A stretch of 64,000 nucleotides of DNA, from positions 372,001 to 436,000 of the forward strand of contig NOKP01000008.1 of assembly GCA_002682825.1 (NCBI GenBank). Reading direction: 5' to 3'. The stretch is from Neonectria sp. B-13. Taxonomy: Eukaryota; Ascomycota; Sordariomycetes; Hypocreales; Nectriaceae. Both the position numbers and the translations under genes were made by a program. The first letter of the stretch is position 1. Every line of letters begins with the position of its first letter. Below the pieces are notes generated by a model. The model was given only the letters and a program-made list of their open reading frames with translations, made no database searches and was not told the origin of the DNA. Positions 22,985 through 34,741 of this stretch are shown here, piece by piece.

Positions 22985-24591
22985 GGTCGTATTTGACGGA
23001 AAAATGCAGATGAAATCCGAGGAATGAGCAGTACAGTGACAACTTGGGTCAGTGGATATTAAACATGATGACCCCCCATGTTTCCTCCTGGCACACCTCA
23101 TCTCCCTATCCCCTGCTCCGGGTAACGAATCAAGGAGGATGAATTATGAACGGCTTGGCGAGTCAATTCCTCCTGTGTGCGCAGCATCATATGCACGGCT
23201 CAGGAGAAGTTCGTGCCGGAATCCCGGGGCATGCAGGACGGATGCTACACAATGATTCCGTAGATATGCGAATCCAATGCCCTTGATTGCGCTGCTCTCA
23301 TTCCTTTTCCGAGATGTCGCAATTGAGAGGGTCCTTCGATTGCAATTGCTTTTTGTGATATCTTTTCGGAGGGGGTGGCTCACCTGCCTCACGACTAAGA
23401 CGACTGCGTAACCTTGTCTCCGCAATGGCTACCACCATAATCCATAAACCCCGCACCCCAGCCTGCGGGGGGCCATTCTCCGGATTGTTTCTCGGACGCT
23501 TTGGTGATTCTTGTGGCTGGGCGAGAGAGATGCGTTATCCAATTGAAGTACGTAACCTTTTTTGAGTTATAACGACTACACTACACTCTCTTAAGACGTC
23601 TGTCTAAGGTATTGTAATACTCGTACATGTTCATTCGAGTCCTGTACGGCTTCTGCTGCCGAATGCTCATGCTATCATCCTCCAACCCTGATGTCAACGT
23701 CTTTTTCCGTTTTAGGACAATCGTGAGAAAATCTTCATGCTTGCTTTTGAAGTCATGCCTTGTCCAGAAAGAAGGAACAAGCGTGGAGTCGAAGGATGCC
23801 ATGTATGCCAAACTGGATACAGCTTGCAGTAGTCCAACCACTAACGTGTCAGCCTTGCTAAATTCCAGGGGCCTCCATGAGATCCTCAATCTTCATAACC
23901 CACTGTGCCGTCGACCTGCATGTATGAATATACTATTGTGGTTAGACGGACAGATTTCTGTAACGGCAACGATGTCATTATGGCATGATTCGTCTTGGCC
24001 CCAGGGATTTCACATGTTGGCTCCTTTGAGCCTTTGAGGTGTGCCAGTTCTACAGAGGCTCTCAAAGAACCAGGGCCTCCCACACCTAAAATCCTTTTCG
24101 ATGTGCATCAGACATGGTTCTAGGTACAAGCAAGGCTAACGTAGGATGACACCTTTGGGTAAGTATTATGATATACGACATGTACGAAGGGGGTCGAAGG
24201 ATGAGCTGCTCCGGGCTCGACGTTACATATTCGTATCGGGCGGAAAACCATTATGGCCAATAATGCTTTTGCGAACACGTACACAGTTCCACGATTCTTG
24301 AACTGTCACTATTGACTCCCCATGTTAACAGTCTTGCAGGCCATCGACTGGCTATCCAACATTTAGTGATCTACAGAGACTCCTCCGGTAACGGCAGGTA
24401 CTCTCTAGCATGCCAAGTCCTGCTTCAGATCTGGATCGGACTGCATGCGCTATATTTCCGAGTCTCGCTCGTTGTTCTTGGGCTTTGGTGTCAACTTCTA
24501 CAATTGATGCCACTGCCCGTACACCGTATGGCCTAGTGATCATTCTCTGCAAAAGTTGTAGGCTCAATTCCGTGGTGCGAAGGGCCGGACC
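22985..24591. other. 1.6 kb divergent intergenic region, P450/receptor
   Basis: No supportable gene is seen. A minus-strand frame at 23889-23581 reads through about 100 codons, with WTRHDFKSKHEDFLTIVLK as its most protein-like part. It has no ATG at its 5' end and no joinable upstream exon, so it may be a relic of a lost gene. Confidence 0.4.
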
Positions 24592-26361
24592 ATGAAAGTG
24601 GTTGCTCTCCTTTGCGCTTTTGCGCTCTTGGGAAGCTCAAGCGCCCAAGGCGATCTTATGTCTTCGCTCCCAGACTGCTCGGTAAGTTCTCCAGTGCACA
24701 GAGTGGACACGTCCTGGATTCCTTCCACAGAGCTAACATCTTTCACTTCAGATCCAATGTTTCGAGCAGAATGTTTCGAGTTCGTCCTGTTCGGCTTCGG
24801 ACATTTCTTGTCTTTGCGCCGACCAGGAATTCATGGCCGCCACACAGGCCTGCCAGGCTGAACGCTGCACCATTAAAAATATCCTGAGTGAGTCGACTAC
24901 TCTCCTAGCGGCCGATCGATGACAAGATCTCTCGGTGATCTGACTCAAGTTTAGCATCCACCAATGCAACATTGGCAGCATGCGGAGTACCGCCAGGCGA
25001 CCAGTCGGTTACTGTCGTTGGCATCCCGGCATCCTTCGGGTCATTCGCGATTCTTTTAGTTCTGATTCGAATTTTCGGTCGGCTTTGGGTCACAAAAATC
25101 GACTTGGACTGGGACGATTACTTGATTGTGCTGGCGGTGGTAAGGAGCTACAAGAATTTCCCGAGTCGCTCTACTTCCAATGGGTTGCTAACATCCCGCC
25201 GTGCAGATGTTCGCCTCCGTTTTGAACTTTGTTTGCTTTCCCAGTAAGTAATTAGCCTCTGTCAACAGTAACAATTGGCGCTGACATCTGGACTCAGTGG
25301 CCCGCTCTGGGATGGGCAAGGACCTTTGGACGATATCGTTTCCGGACATCAACACGACTTTCAAGGTTAGCAGAATGGACACGACTTAAGATGTGGACTA
25401 ACGTGTCACCCAAGCTTCTCTATGTCGCCGAGATTTTCTACATGTTCGCCGAGATGCTCGTCCAGATGTCGCTGTTGGCGTTCTACATTCGCGTCTTTCC
25501 AGCGGCCTCCCACGTTGTCAGGATATGCTCTTGGGCCTTGATGGGCATCGTCATATGTTTCGGTATCGCAAACACCTGTGCCATGATCTTCCAATGCACG
25601 CCGATTTCGTACTTCTGGACTGGTTGGTCAGGTGAAACGACGGGATTCTGCATAGACATCAACCTCTTCTCGTGGATCCGCGCTGCCATCGAGATTGGCA
25701 TTGACGTAACGATCTTATCCTTGCCTCTGCCGACTGTTTTCAAACTTCAGATGAACTGGAAGAAGAAGTTTCAAGTACTTCTGATGTTTGCTTTGGGATT
25801 TGTGTATGTTGATGACCTCTCCTGACCTACCATTGCCCCAAACATGGCGTAGACTGGAGACTTCATTTTTGAGGCCGTAAAATCTGACAAGTATTCAGAA
25901 TCACGATTATCAGCATTTTGAGACTGCAATCTCTCATTCAATTCTCGAAGACGTCAAATCCCACCTGTAAGTTCTACGTTGATCCTTGGGTGTAACAACT
26001 TTGGCTTACTGTGCTTATTGCAGATGATAACTCGCCGGCCATTTATTGGAGTGTTCTGGAATGCAACATGTTTATCATTTGCGCTTGCATGCCTGCCTTG
26101 CGCTCCATCCTATCAAAGATCGCACCTAGCGTCTTTGGCTCGAGTGCTAAGAGAAGTTATCCCTCAACTGGAGGTTATTATCGCCACGATGGCTCCAACG
26201 ATGACTCTAAACGCCAGCCATCCTCTCACCAGTTGAGTAATCTGGAACATTCGGGGAAGATTATCAGGAGTGTGGACGTGAATGTTTCCCGTGAACAAAG
26301 GGTGTCATCTGATGAGGACCTTATATATCCGCCGCGACACTACTATATAGGTAGCAGTTAG
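24592..26361 (+). CDS. CFEM-domain Pth11-type G-protein-coupled receptor
   Basis: Predicted plasma-membrane receptor of 436 aa from eight exons: 24592-24681, 24752-24887, 24955-25139, 25207-25243, 25298-25365, 25415-25803, 25899-25966 and 26024-26361, all GT-AG and in phase. A signal peptide (residues 1-19) precedes an eight-cysteine CFEM domain (DCSIQCFEQN, ISCLCADQEF, ACQAERC, AACGVPPGD). Seven hydrophobic segments follow, including GSFAILLVLIRIFGRLWV, DLDWDDYLIVLAV, LLYVAEIFYMFAEM and CSWALMGIVICFGIANTCAMIF, in the rhodopsin-like arrangement of fungal Pth11 receptors. The cytosolic tail is Ser-rich. Known family members act in surface or host sensing. The 37-nt exon 4 is unusually small but joins cleanly. 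Confidence 0.9.
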
Positions 26362-26617
26362 ATAGGATAATACAGGGTAAAATAGTTAGAAACTTATATA
26401 AAGGTGCTGATCTAGTTTTATTATAAATAGGTTTAGAGTAAATACTTATAAGCTCATTTGTGATAATACTTGGTGGAAGTATGTTTCTGTTCAAGTTAAA
26501 TGCCTGGATCTAGACTTGAACAAATCCGCCCGTAAGGCCTGTGATATATGCCGCTCCCGCACAACCAAGGCGACCGGGCCCAGACATTGTGCAACATTAA
26601 GTAGCTTGTCTATACTT
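26362..26617. other. AT-rich convergent intergenic region
   Basis: This 256-bp stretch lies between two convergent stop codons. Positions about 26362-26465 are strongly AT-rich. No gene is seen. Confidence 0.4.
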
Positions 26618-28532
26618 CTACCCTGACATCCAAGGAGAGTCCAAATCCATCTTGACGGGTATTTTATTCTGCATAGCCCAATCCAAATAACGCACCGCAA
26701 GACTCTTCAGACTCTCGCATCTCCGGATTCTCTCTTCGTTGCTACCAGCTGCTCGGAGAGACTTGCATTCCCGTTCCAAGACGGCAACCGTCAGTTGGAA
26801 CGGCGCGGCAAGGAAAAAAGGCGCGACGGCCCTGCTCTCCGCAAGTGTGGCATAGCAGATTACTTGCAGGACCTTGTGCGCATATTTCATTAGCTGGATG
26901 CGGTGGTCCTCGATTTTCTGTTGTGGGTTGGCGGGCATTCCATGTGCATTCGTCTTAGGCATCAAAGTGAGCATGTCGCTTAGGAGTAGACGAAGAGACA
27001 TGACTATCGTCCAGTATAGCGTGATGGAGTGGTACTCCATCATTGTACGGAAGGAGAAGATAGTGTTGAAATATGACTGAACGTCCCCCCCGTTGATGCT
27101 AGACCAAAAATGACCCGAGATGGGGTCAGCGGCCACATCTTGGTGGAGCGACAACCACGACGAGAGTGAAACTTCACGTATATTAGAGTTCCAGCGCGCC
27201 AATCGCGCTTCATTGCGAGACAATATGCTTTCGACCGTGTCGTACAGATCGATCAAGATCTGGCCAGGGTCATCATCGTCCTCCCCACTTGCAGTTGACC
27301 TTTTGGTAACAAGGTGGTCATATTGAGCCATGATGGACACAATAGTAGTAGCATCCATCATCAGAGAATCGGTTGAAGTATAAAGCTCAAAGTCGGTACT
27401 AAACTTTGGGCTCTCGGCTTCGTCAAGTACCGATCTCATCTCGATGAGCCATGCCGAACGGATGGGTGAGCGTTGTCGCCAGTCGTTGTTCGAGAGGAAG
27501 CTCGGCTGCCTTGCGGACAATGTCTGTAAAATCTGAGGTCATGTCAGCTAGGAGAGCTACACTTGGACTGCCGTGATAGGTGTAGCTACGCACAATAAAC
27601 AAGCGGGAAAATGCAAGCAGCCGAAAATTGGTTTCCGAGTACGCATGATCTGTGCCTCGGAGATTGATGGCAGCAGCTAGGCCATGTATGTGGTTTTGCC
27701 AGTTGTGCGAAGCAGGCGACATTTTCAGCTTTTGGTTGGGTTTTGTGTTAGAGTCACACTGATGGTGCGTTGGGGAGGGACAGAACATACTTCCCAGAAC
27801 ATCATGACAAGACAGAAGAAGGCCAAGTGCTGCCAATTCTCTTCGGAAATGTCGTAAACGTCAGAATCTACACGCTTCAACTCGGCTAACCTAACTGACA
27901 TGGCGTGGAGCGCCTTGCCATAGGTGTGAAAGCTCCGCCGCACCGACACGGCGTCAGCGTTGGCCATACCAAAGTGGGCCAGAGCGAGAGCATCGACGGC
28001 AAAGACAACAGGTGTACTTGGTGATGAAGAGTCTTTCGGACCATCGAGTCCATTGGATGAAACCAAGGAGAAGTAATGGCGGAAGACATCAACGATGAAG
28101 GCGGGGGCTTGGAAAGGTCGTGATCCAAACGAGGCCAGGAAAAAGGCAGTGTGGAGATGCGACCGGTCTATAGCCGGGCTTGTAAATAAAACCGGGTGCG
28201 TAGGGGTCTTGGAACACGTAAGAGTGCCGGAATGCGAGCTGTCAGGCTTCTTCATCTTGCTGCGCGCCGTGGATGCCACGCCCGGAGCTCGCCATCCCTC
28301 GCTCAAGAAGACAACTTCCTGTCTCCGATATCCCCCACAGACCTGCTTCCGGTTCTCGCAGGCACAGCATGTCGGCCGCCTGCCGTCTGCAACAAGATTG
28401 TCAGAATCAAACAGAACCTGCACGTGGCTTGCAAATGGACGGACCGCAGCGCGTCTTGCGAGAGACGCAAGTGAGACAGCCCTTGGACCGGGGAACAGAA
28501 GGGAGGGCTTTCCCTGTACCGCAAACGGGCAT
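26618..28532 (-). CDS. Zn2Cys6 fungal-specific transcription factor
   Basis: Predicted nuclear regulator of 574 aa. Exons are 28532-28445, 28386-27791, 27728-27594 and 27523-26618, with introns of 58, 62 and 70 nt and matching phases. The zinc cluster is split by intron 1: exon 1 gives KGCLTCVSRKTRC and exon 2 continues DGRRPTCCACENRKQVCGGY, followed by VFLSEGWRAPGVAS, a run typical of this regulator subfamily. The rest matches the fungal-specific regulatory domain in style (LAFFCLVMMFWE, HIHGLAAAINLRG, AFSRLFI joined to TLSARQPSFL). The start at 28532 is the first ATG before the zinc cluster. It is divergent from an MFS exporter across 479 bp, so it may control that exporter. Confidence 0.88.
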
Positions 28533-29011
28533 TGTACCAAGAGGGCTTGTCGGGCTCAAGGGCTAGTTCCGGGTCCCGGGATAGGGTATATTGCTTGCTG
28601 AACGGTGATTGAGAGAAGAGGAGTGCGCGTCGTGAGAAGGTTGCATGCTATTCCTCCACAAATGGCCCCCGTCACAATCGGAGCTTACGGCGGGACGCAA
28701 AGTCCACATTGCGTTGGTGGCGCTGGGCGCTAACCCTCGTTTGGAAAGCAACGCGACCCCTGTCGACACCTCCCGTTGTTATTGGCTCTTCTTCGCTTCA
28801 CACGGCAGCTTTCCCGAATTATGTCATTTGAGCTTGAACCGTGGATGGCCTCCAGTCAGTATATAAGCACGGCGTAAAGGGCTGCATTCTTGTCTTTGGA
28901 TCCTTTGGAAACTGTCAAAGCTTTTTTCTCTTTCACTTTGCGTCTCCTCATTATCAAATAATCATCCTCCAACTGGCTACAAATCCATCTCTGATTTCTG
29001 ACACCACCAAC
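28533..29011. promoter_or_regulatory. Divergent promoter of Zn2Cys6 regulator and MFS exporter
   Basis: The 479-bp region lies between two divergent ATGs. A TATATAAG box at 28860-28867 lies about 145 bp before the exporter start, followed by pyrimidine-rich sequence typical of fungal 5' leaders. Confidence 0.55.
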
Positions 29012-30904
29012 ATGGCTGTAGATGAGGGCCACGACCAATCGACTGCTGCTACCTTGGAGAAGCCTGAGCAGCAGTCTTCATTAAGCACTGCCTCAGAAGA
29101 CCCAGAACGGAATGCAGCCCAAGAAACCCCGGACGGCTCGCGAGAGGAAACTCCCAAAGAAGAATCCCCATCGTGGTCAAAGCTGTTGTTCATTGGGGTT
29201 GGACTATGGTTCGCTGTCTTCTTGTACGCTCTTGTGAGTCAAGCCGAGATGCCAACTCTTATCCAACTATTCCAGCATGCTGAACTTGCGGAAATCATCT
29301 ATAGGACCAAACCATCGTGTCCAATGCAATCCCTAGCATTACGGACGAATTTGGGAAGACATCAGACGAGGGATGGTACGGTAGTGGTACGTAAACTCGA
29401 CGATCCAACCGACAGCTAGGTTCAGCGCTCCTCTCTAACCCACAAACGAAAATCAGGCTACCTCTTGACGACAGCGGCGTTCCAGCTCTTCTACGGTCGT
29501 GTCTATTCCAACTTCTCCATCAAGTACACATTCCTCGTCGCCATCACCATTTTCGAGCTCGGGTCGTTGGTGTGTGGTGTCGCACCCACCAGCACTGCCC
29601 TCATCGTCGGCCGCGCGGTTGCAGGCGTGGGGGGTGCTGGAATAGCGTCAGGAGCCTTCATTATCATCGCCCACTCGTTTCCTCTCCGCATTCGCCCCAT
29701 GTGCATTGCCTCCATGGGCATGGTGTACGCCGTCGCGTCTGTCCTAGGACCCGTCCTGGGAGGAGTCTTTACCAGCAAGCTGACTTGGCGGTGGTGCTTC
29801 TACATCAACTTGCCCTTTGGTGGCGTCACTATCCTCGCTATCCTTTTGTTTCTCCCATCCCCCGAGCGCCCAGAAATCAGCTCAATCCCTATCGCCGACA
29901 GGCTGAAGAAGATTGATCTGGTTGGCTTGTTGATTTTCATCCCTGCCATTGTGTCCCTCTTACTTGCTCTCCAGTGGGGTGGCTCGACCTATGCTTGGAG
30001 CAGTGGCCGGGTCATTGCATTGTTTGTGCTCTTCGGCGTGCTAGGCATTGCGTTCCTTGCGTTCGAATACTGGAAAGGCGACGAGGCTTCCCTACCCATC
30101 CGGATCATAACGAAAAGGAGTGTTGCGGCAGCCACGTGGAACGCCTTCAACAACTTGGCCACGTTCCTCATCCTCATTTACTATATCCCTTTATGGCACC
30201 AAGTCATCCGCGGTGCCAGTGCTGCCGATGCCGGCGTCAGACTGCTTCCCTTTGTTTTAGGAGTGGTCATCATGGCTAATTTGGCCGGAGTCCTGGTTTC
30301 CAAATTTGGATACTGTACGTTCTTTAGCTTCATCCACTTTGCATCGAGCCCAGACAGCTAATCGTTGGGTAATCTAGATGCCCCCATGATGATAATCTCC
30401 TCTATCATTACGCCCATCGGAGTGGGCCTAATGACGACCTGGACTGTCAATGCAAGCTTCTCCGAGTGGGTCGGCTACCAAGTGATGGTAGGCCTAGGTC
30501 TTGGGTTGGGCCAGCAACAACCCATGGTGGCTATACAGACAATCTTGCCCAAGTCCGAAGTGCCTGCGGGAACCTCCATCATCATGCTCACCCAGACGCT
30601 CAGCGGGGCCATTTTTGTCTCGGTTGGGCAGTCTGTGCTTCAGAATCACTTCGTCAAGAATCTCAAAGCAGCATTTCCTAACGGCGGTATTGATCTATCC
30701 AAGCTGGCAGACGTGGGCGCGACCCAGGTGCGGTCCCTGGTACCTCCAGAAGACCTGCATAAGGTCCTGGTAGCCTACAACAGCGCCTTGACTAAGGTGT
30801 ACACAGTTGCGCTGTGTATGTCGGCCCTCACTATTATTGGGAGCGTTTTGATTGAATGGAAGAGCGTCAAGAAGGTCAAGGAGGTTAAGGAGGGACAGTC
30901 TTAA
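29012..30904 (+). CDS. MFS transporter, DHA14-type exporter (second copy)
   Basis: Predicted plasma-membrane exporter of 562 aa. Exons are 29012-29233, 29305-29386, 29457-30314 and 30378-30904, all GT-AG and in phase. A Glu/Ser-rich cytosolic N-terminus of about 55 residues precedes the first span (LLFIGVGLWFAVFLYAL). Exon 2 carries DQTIVSNAIPSITDEF, the conserved motif after span 1 of this family. GRAVAGVGGAGIASG is antiporter motif C and LTWRWCFYINLPFGG follows. About 14 spans are expected. The ATG is chosen because the frame upstream is AT-rich leader. It differs clearly from the MFS gene at 1.7-3.6 kb. It is co-located with the divergent Zn2Cys6 regulator. Substrate is unknown. Confidence 0.9.
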
Positions 30905-31196
30905 TGGGCCTTGCTTATTGCGCGGTTAACAACTCCACTCTGTATGAATATTCTTGCTTGTCACGGGCAATGTTTTAACCCATGGGACGAGTAAGTGACG
31001 GGCGAATGTTTTACTTTGATATGGACCGTACGTAGTTGCCACGTGGACTGTCCGCAATGATGGATTATTGTACTTTCTCGTGCATGCGCGAAGGCCAGGA
31101 AAATATCTGCACCCGCTGAAGGAGACAAGACAATAAATTCAAGCCAAGACCATCGGAAGGCAACAGACGTAGCTATCTATCTATTGGCAACATCCT
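30905..31196. other. Convergent intergenic region
   Basis: This 292-bp stretch lies between stop codons of the exporter (+) and the FAD monooxygenase (-). Nothing else is seen. Confidence 0.4.
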
Positions 31197-32800
31197 TCAG
31201 CTCCAGTCCCCATCGAGTACCGTCGGCTCGCCCCTCTCCTTCTCCTCCAGCAGCGTGTTGATGGACCATGGGCGGTACTCCATGCCCGGTGGGGTGTTAG
31301 TGTTTCTAAACGGCGTGCCCTTCTGAAGATGATCCAACGCCTCGGCGAAACGCTCTCGCGCGTAGGCCTCGGCGTCATGGGCAACGATCCAACGACTAAA
31401 AGGGGGTATTCGCTGGCCCTTGCGCCGCAGCGACTGGCTGTAAATGCCGAAGGCCTGGATGCACGAAACGCGCTCGAAGCGGAGGAGATTGCATACGCGC
31501 GTGGCCCAGGGAACGTGCAGTCCCGAGAGCGTCACGCAGGCGGCCAGCGTCGCCGCGTCCTCGATGGCCTGCGTCGCGCCGTTGCCCGAGTTGGGATGGA
31601 ACGTGTGCGCCGCGTCGCCGAGCTGAATGATGCGGCCGGAGTGCGAGGTCCACGTCGGCTGCGGGTCACGCAGCATGATGCGGAAGTCAACGATGGAGTT
31701 TGGCGGCGTCAGACGCACCACCTCGAGCACGGCTGGAGGAAGCTCCGGATGGGTGGCGAGAAGATCTAGCACGGCCGAGAGCGGTGGGTGCGAGTCCCAC
31801 GACTCGGCTGCGCGGCCGTTGTCCTGTTTCCCTTCTCGTTGGCTCAGTGTGACGTTCATCAGGTGCGAACCGACTTACCTCGTGCATGCAAAACCACGCA
31901 ATATCATGCTGGAAGCGAAAGACGTACACCTGGATATCATCGGGTCTACCAAAGGCACATTCTAGATCAGCAAGGCCTCCTTGGCTAGTATAAAGAGTCG
32001 CTCACCCCCCAAGATACGTGCAGATCATAGGTGCCTTGTCAGCTGGGAAACCCTCCTCGATGATGGCGTTGCCGGCCACCCGCTCGACCGGATACGCGAC
32101 GCGAAAGGCGGCGTGCCCGCTCGGCTTCGCAGGGACATGGTGGCCGAGCACCAACTTGGTGCTCACGCTGTGCACGCCGTCGGCCGCGACGACGAGGTCG
32201 GCTTCCCGGCGAGTACCGCCCTTTAACACGACGCCGGCCCGGCCTGCTGCGCCTTCGTCGTCGGCATCAAAGTACGAGACGACTTCGACCCCGTGCTCGA
32301 CGGCCACGCCCACGCGCTGCAGCTGCGCAAGCATAGCTGCGTACATCTTGGGCCGCGACGTCTCCTGCGGTGCAGTGCCGGCGGGGAGCACTGCGCGCGC
32401 CGACTCGCTTAGCATCTCGGTAGCGTGCATGGGGCTCCGCACGAGGGTGCCATCGTGCCGGTGGACGTAGATGTCGGGGAACTGGCCTATGGCCTCGACA
32501 TCACGCATCAGGCGATGGAACTTGCGCAGCGTAGACATGGCACTAGGGCCGATCATGAAGGAGTCGCCTGGTTGTAGTGCTTCAGTGCCGTGCCCAGTGC
32601 GCCAGGGATGGAGAGAATCCAGCGCTCTTCCTACCCGTCATGACCTCCCCCGAGCGCTTCTCCAGCACTCGAACGTCGCACCCGATGCGCCAGAGCTCGC
32701 GAGCTGCAGACAGACCGCCTATACCGGATCCCACGACGAGAACAGAGATTCCGTTGGCCGGGAGCTGTTCCACGGCCTCGTCGTTTTCGGTGAATGACAT
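31197..32800 (-). CDS. FAD-dependent monooxygenase (salicylate hydroxylase-like)
   Basis: Predicted flavoprotein hydroxylase or epoxidase of about 473-477 aa. Exons are 32800-32635, then 32579 (or 32567) to 32006, 31945-31879 and 31823-31197. The second exon has two in-frame acceptors 12 nt apart, one AAG and one CAG. Residues about 18-46 form the Rossmann motif VLVVGSGIGGLSAARELWRIG and end in VLEK. ADLVVAADGVHS is the DG motif and IIQLGDAAHTFHPNSGNGATQAIED is the GD motif. No membrane span is seen. It is divergent from an epoxide hydrolase, with start codons 527 bp apart. That pairing suggests the monooxygenase makes an epoxide that the hydrolase opens (inference). Both sit next to the PKS-NRPS, so they are probable tailoring enzymes. 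Confidence 0.9.
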
Positions 32801-33327
32801 AGTTGGATGGATTGGGAAAGATTTCGCGAGGGTGATCCGGGGAGACGATGCAACAGACGATCAAGCAACTTGCCTCACCGACTTATAGCCGTGATATCAC
32901 ACTTTGCACTTATACCTCCGAGTCCCCGAACCCACCAACTTGGCACCGCCGAAGCTTGGCACCGAAAGCCCCACTTTGCGGACCGATGCTTTCGGTCCCC
33001 ACCTTTGACGCCCGACCTTTTCTCACCAATCACGAAGCCCACCGATATACCTGACCGATGATTTGCACCGAAGGAAGTCTACCTAGTAATTGAATGAAGC
33101 CTTCGATTGATGAAGACGCACGCGACCGAGCGAATCAATTCAAAATACTCGACTTATTTCACCTTTTGGTATTTAACACCCACGGCACGATACAACCGAT
33201 CGGAAATGCATCCCCAGCACCAAGTTGCTCTCCTCTCTTCCACAGCCAAAGTCGCCGTGGCACTTGACCGACAAACTTACGGAGCCCATATGCGTTTTTC
33301 AACTTTTCTCTAGCTCTGACGTCGACT
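32801..33327. promoter_or_regulatory. Divergent promoter of FAD monooxygenase and epoxide hydrolase
   Basis: The 527-bp region contains a perfect inverted repeat at 32980-32998 (GGACCGA, 5-bp spacer, TCGGTCC). It also has two TTGGCACCG words (from about 32939 and 32956) and several ACCGA words. TATTTAA near 33172 could be the core promoter of the plus-strand gene. The inverted repeat suits a dimeric zinc-cluster regulator, but binding is not shown. Confidence 0.55.
32980..32998. repeat. Perfect 7-bp inverted repeat, candidate regulator site
   Basis: GGACCGA and TCGGTCC are separated by TGCTT, roughly midway between the two divergent start codons. The half-site also occurs at 735-741 (PKS promoter), at 48144-48150 (PKS-NRPS/ER promoter) and, as TCGGACC, at 10651 and 54106. 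Confidence 0.6.
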
Positions 33328-34741
33328 ATGCCGGCTGCTGGCGCTCACTCCGCGGGCTACACCGTCAAGCCCTTCACCATCGACCTCGGCGAGCATGTGC
33401 CGCACATGAGAACTCTGGTTGAAAACACGGTCCTTCCCGACAGCATCTCGCAGTATCCCGGTGATGAGGCTAAAGCGGGCATCAGCCTTTACGCTCTCAA
33501 GGGCCTGCAGAAGGAGTGGCTCACCAGCTTCGACTGGGACAAGGAGCAGGCCCAGCTGAACACGTCAGGTGGAATCCAGATCTATCAACCACTGTCAACT
33601 AACTATCCCGCAGGTTTAATCACTACACCACCGTCATTGAAGGCCTGACCATCCACTTCATCCACCACAAATCGTCGGCCCCTGGCGCCATTCCGCTTCT
33701 CATGATGCATGGCTGGCCTGGTTCTTTTGTGGACTTTCTTCCAATTGTCGATGATCTGACCAAGGCCACAAAGACCAGCCACGGAAAGAATGTGTCGTTC
33801 GACGTCATTGTCCCCTCGCTGCCGGGCTACGCATTCAGCTCCGCCCCCGGCCCCAAGTGGTCGTTGAAGGACACGGCCCGCGTCTTCAACACGCTCATGG
33901 CGGAGGTTCTGGAATACAAGACGTATGCACTCCACGGCACTGATTTCGGTTGTATGGCCGCCTGGCATTTGTACGACGAATACAACACGACGGCTCGGGC
34001 GATGCACCTCTCTTTCCTCCCCTTTGTGCCCCACAGCGGAACCCAGCTGGCGGACCAGGGAATTTCGGTTACGAGCGATCTTGAAAGCTTTGAGCTGAAG
34101 AGATCGGAAGCCTGGCACCCGGCTGAAAGTGGCTTCTTCTTCGAGCAGCTCACAAAGCCCAATACGGTTGGACTGACTGCATATGACAACCCCATCGGCC
34201 AACTTGCTTGGTTGGGCGAAAAGCTCATTGACTGTGCGTGATGGACAAGTTCTCTGCCATGTATGTAGTAACTCGCTGACCTCGGGATCTACACAGGGTC
34301 TGATCCCCGGCGCGGCACTGGTCCATCTGTCCTCACGAACAACGAGATTCTGCGCAGCGTCTCGCTGTACTATCTCACGCGCACCTACATCTCGTCACTG
34401 TATACGTACTACCAAAACCCACCGTGGTGGCAGCAATGTGAGTCACCCCCAACACCGTATCCTTGGTGGGAAGTCATGACACCATAACAACCTTTTGGTT
34501 CTGCGTAGACGAGAAAGCGCGGACCGATGCTCCCATGCTCGTCAGTATATTCAAGTACAACCTCATCTGGTGGCCCAAGGAGCTGGCCGCGCGTATTGGG
34601 AACCTGGTGTTTTACAACAACCATGATTTCGGCGGCCACTTCCCCAGCTTGGACAACCCACCGGCCCTGCTGGCGGATATTCGAGAGATTGGGGACACCT
34701 GGGGAGTGCGGCAGCAAGTGGGGACTCACGATGAGCTGTAA
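33328..34741 (+). CDS. Epoxide hydrolase (alpha/beta-hydrolase with EH N-terminal domain)
   Basis: Predicted epoxide hydrolase of 409 aa. Exons are 33328-33563, 33614-34233, 34297-34437 and 34509-34741, with introns of 50, 63 and 71 nt in phase. The N-terminal EHN domain shows KPFTIDL and LQKEWLTSFDWDKEQAQLN. The core has the oxyanion motif MHGWPGS, the nucleophile region HGTDFG with the Asp in the usual place, and a C-terminal NHDFGGHFPSLD with the catalytic His. A wide cap region contains LYYLTRTYISSLYTYY, which may supply the acid Tyr residues. Lengths and motifs fit active microsomal/juvenile-hormone-type epoxide hydrolases, although no N-terminal membrane anchor is seen. It shares a promoter with the FAD monooxygenase. 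An N-linked role in releasing or rearranging a PKS-NRPS product is also conceivable. Confidence 0.92.

Noticed and set aside
23581..23889. 102-codon minus-strand frame with a protein-like middle part
   Set aside because: There is no ATG at its start and no upstream exon that joins in phase. I kept it only as a possible relic in the intergenic note.
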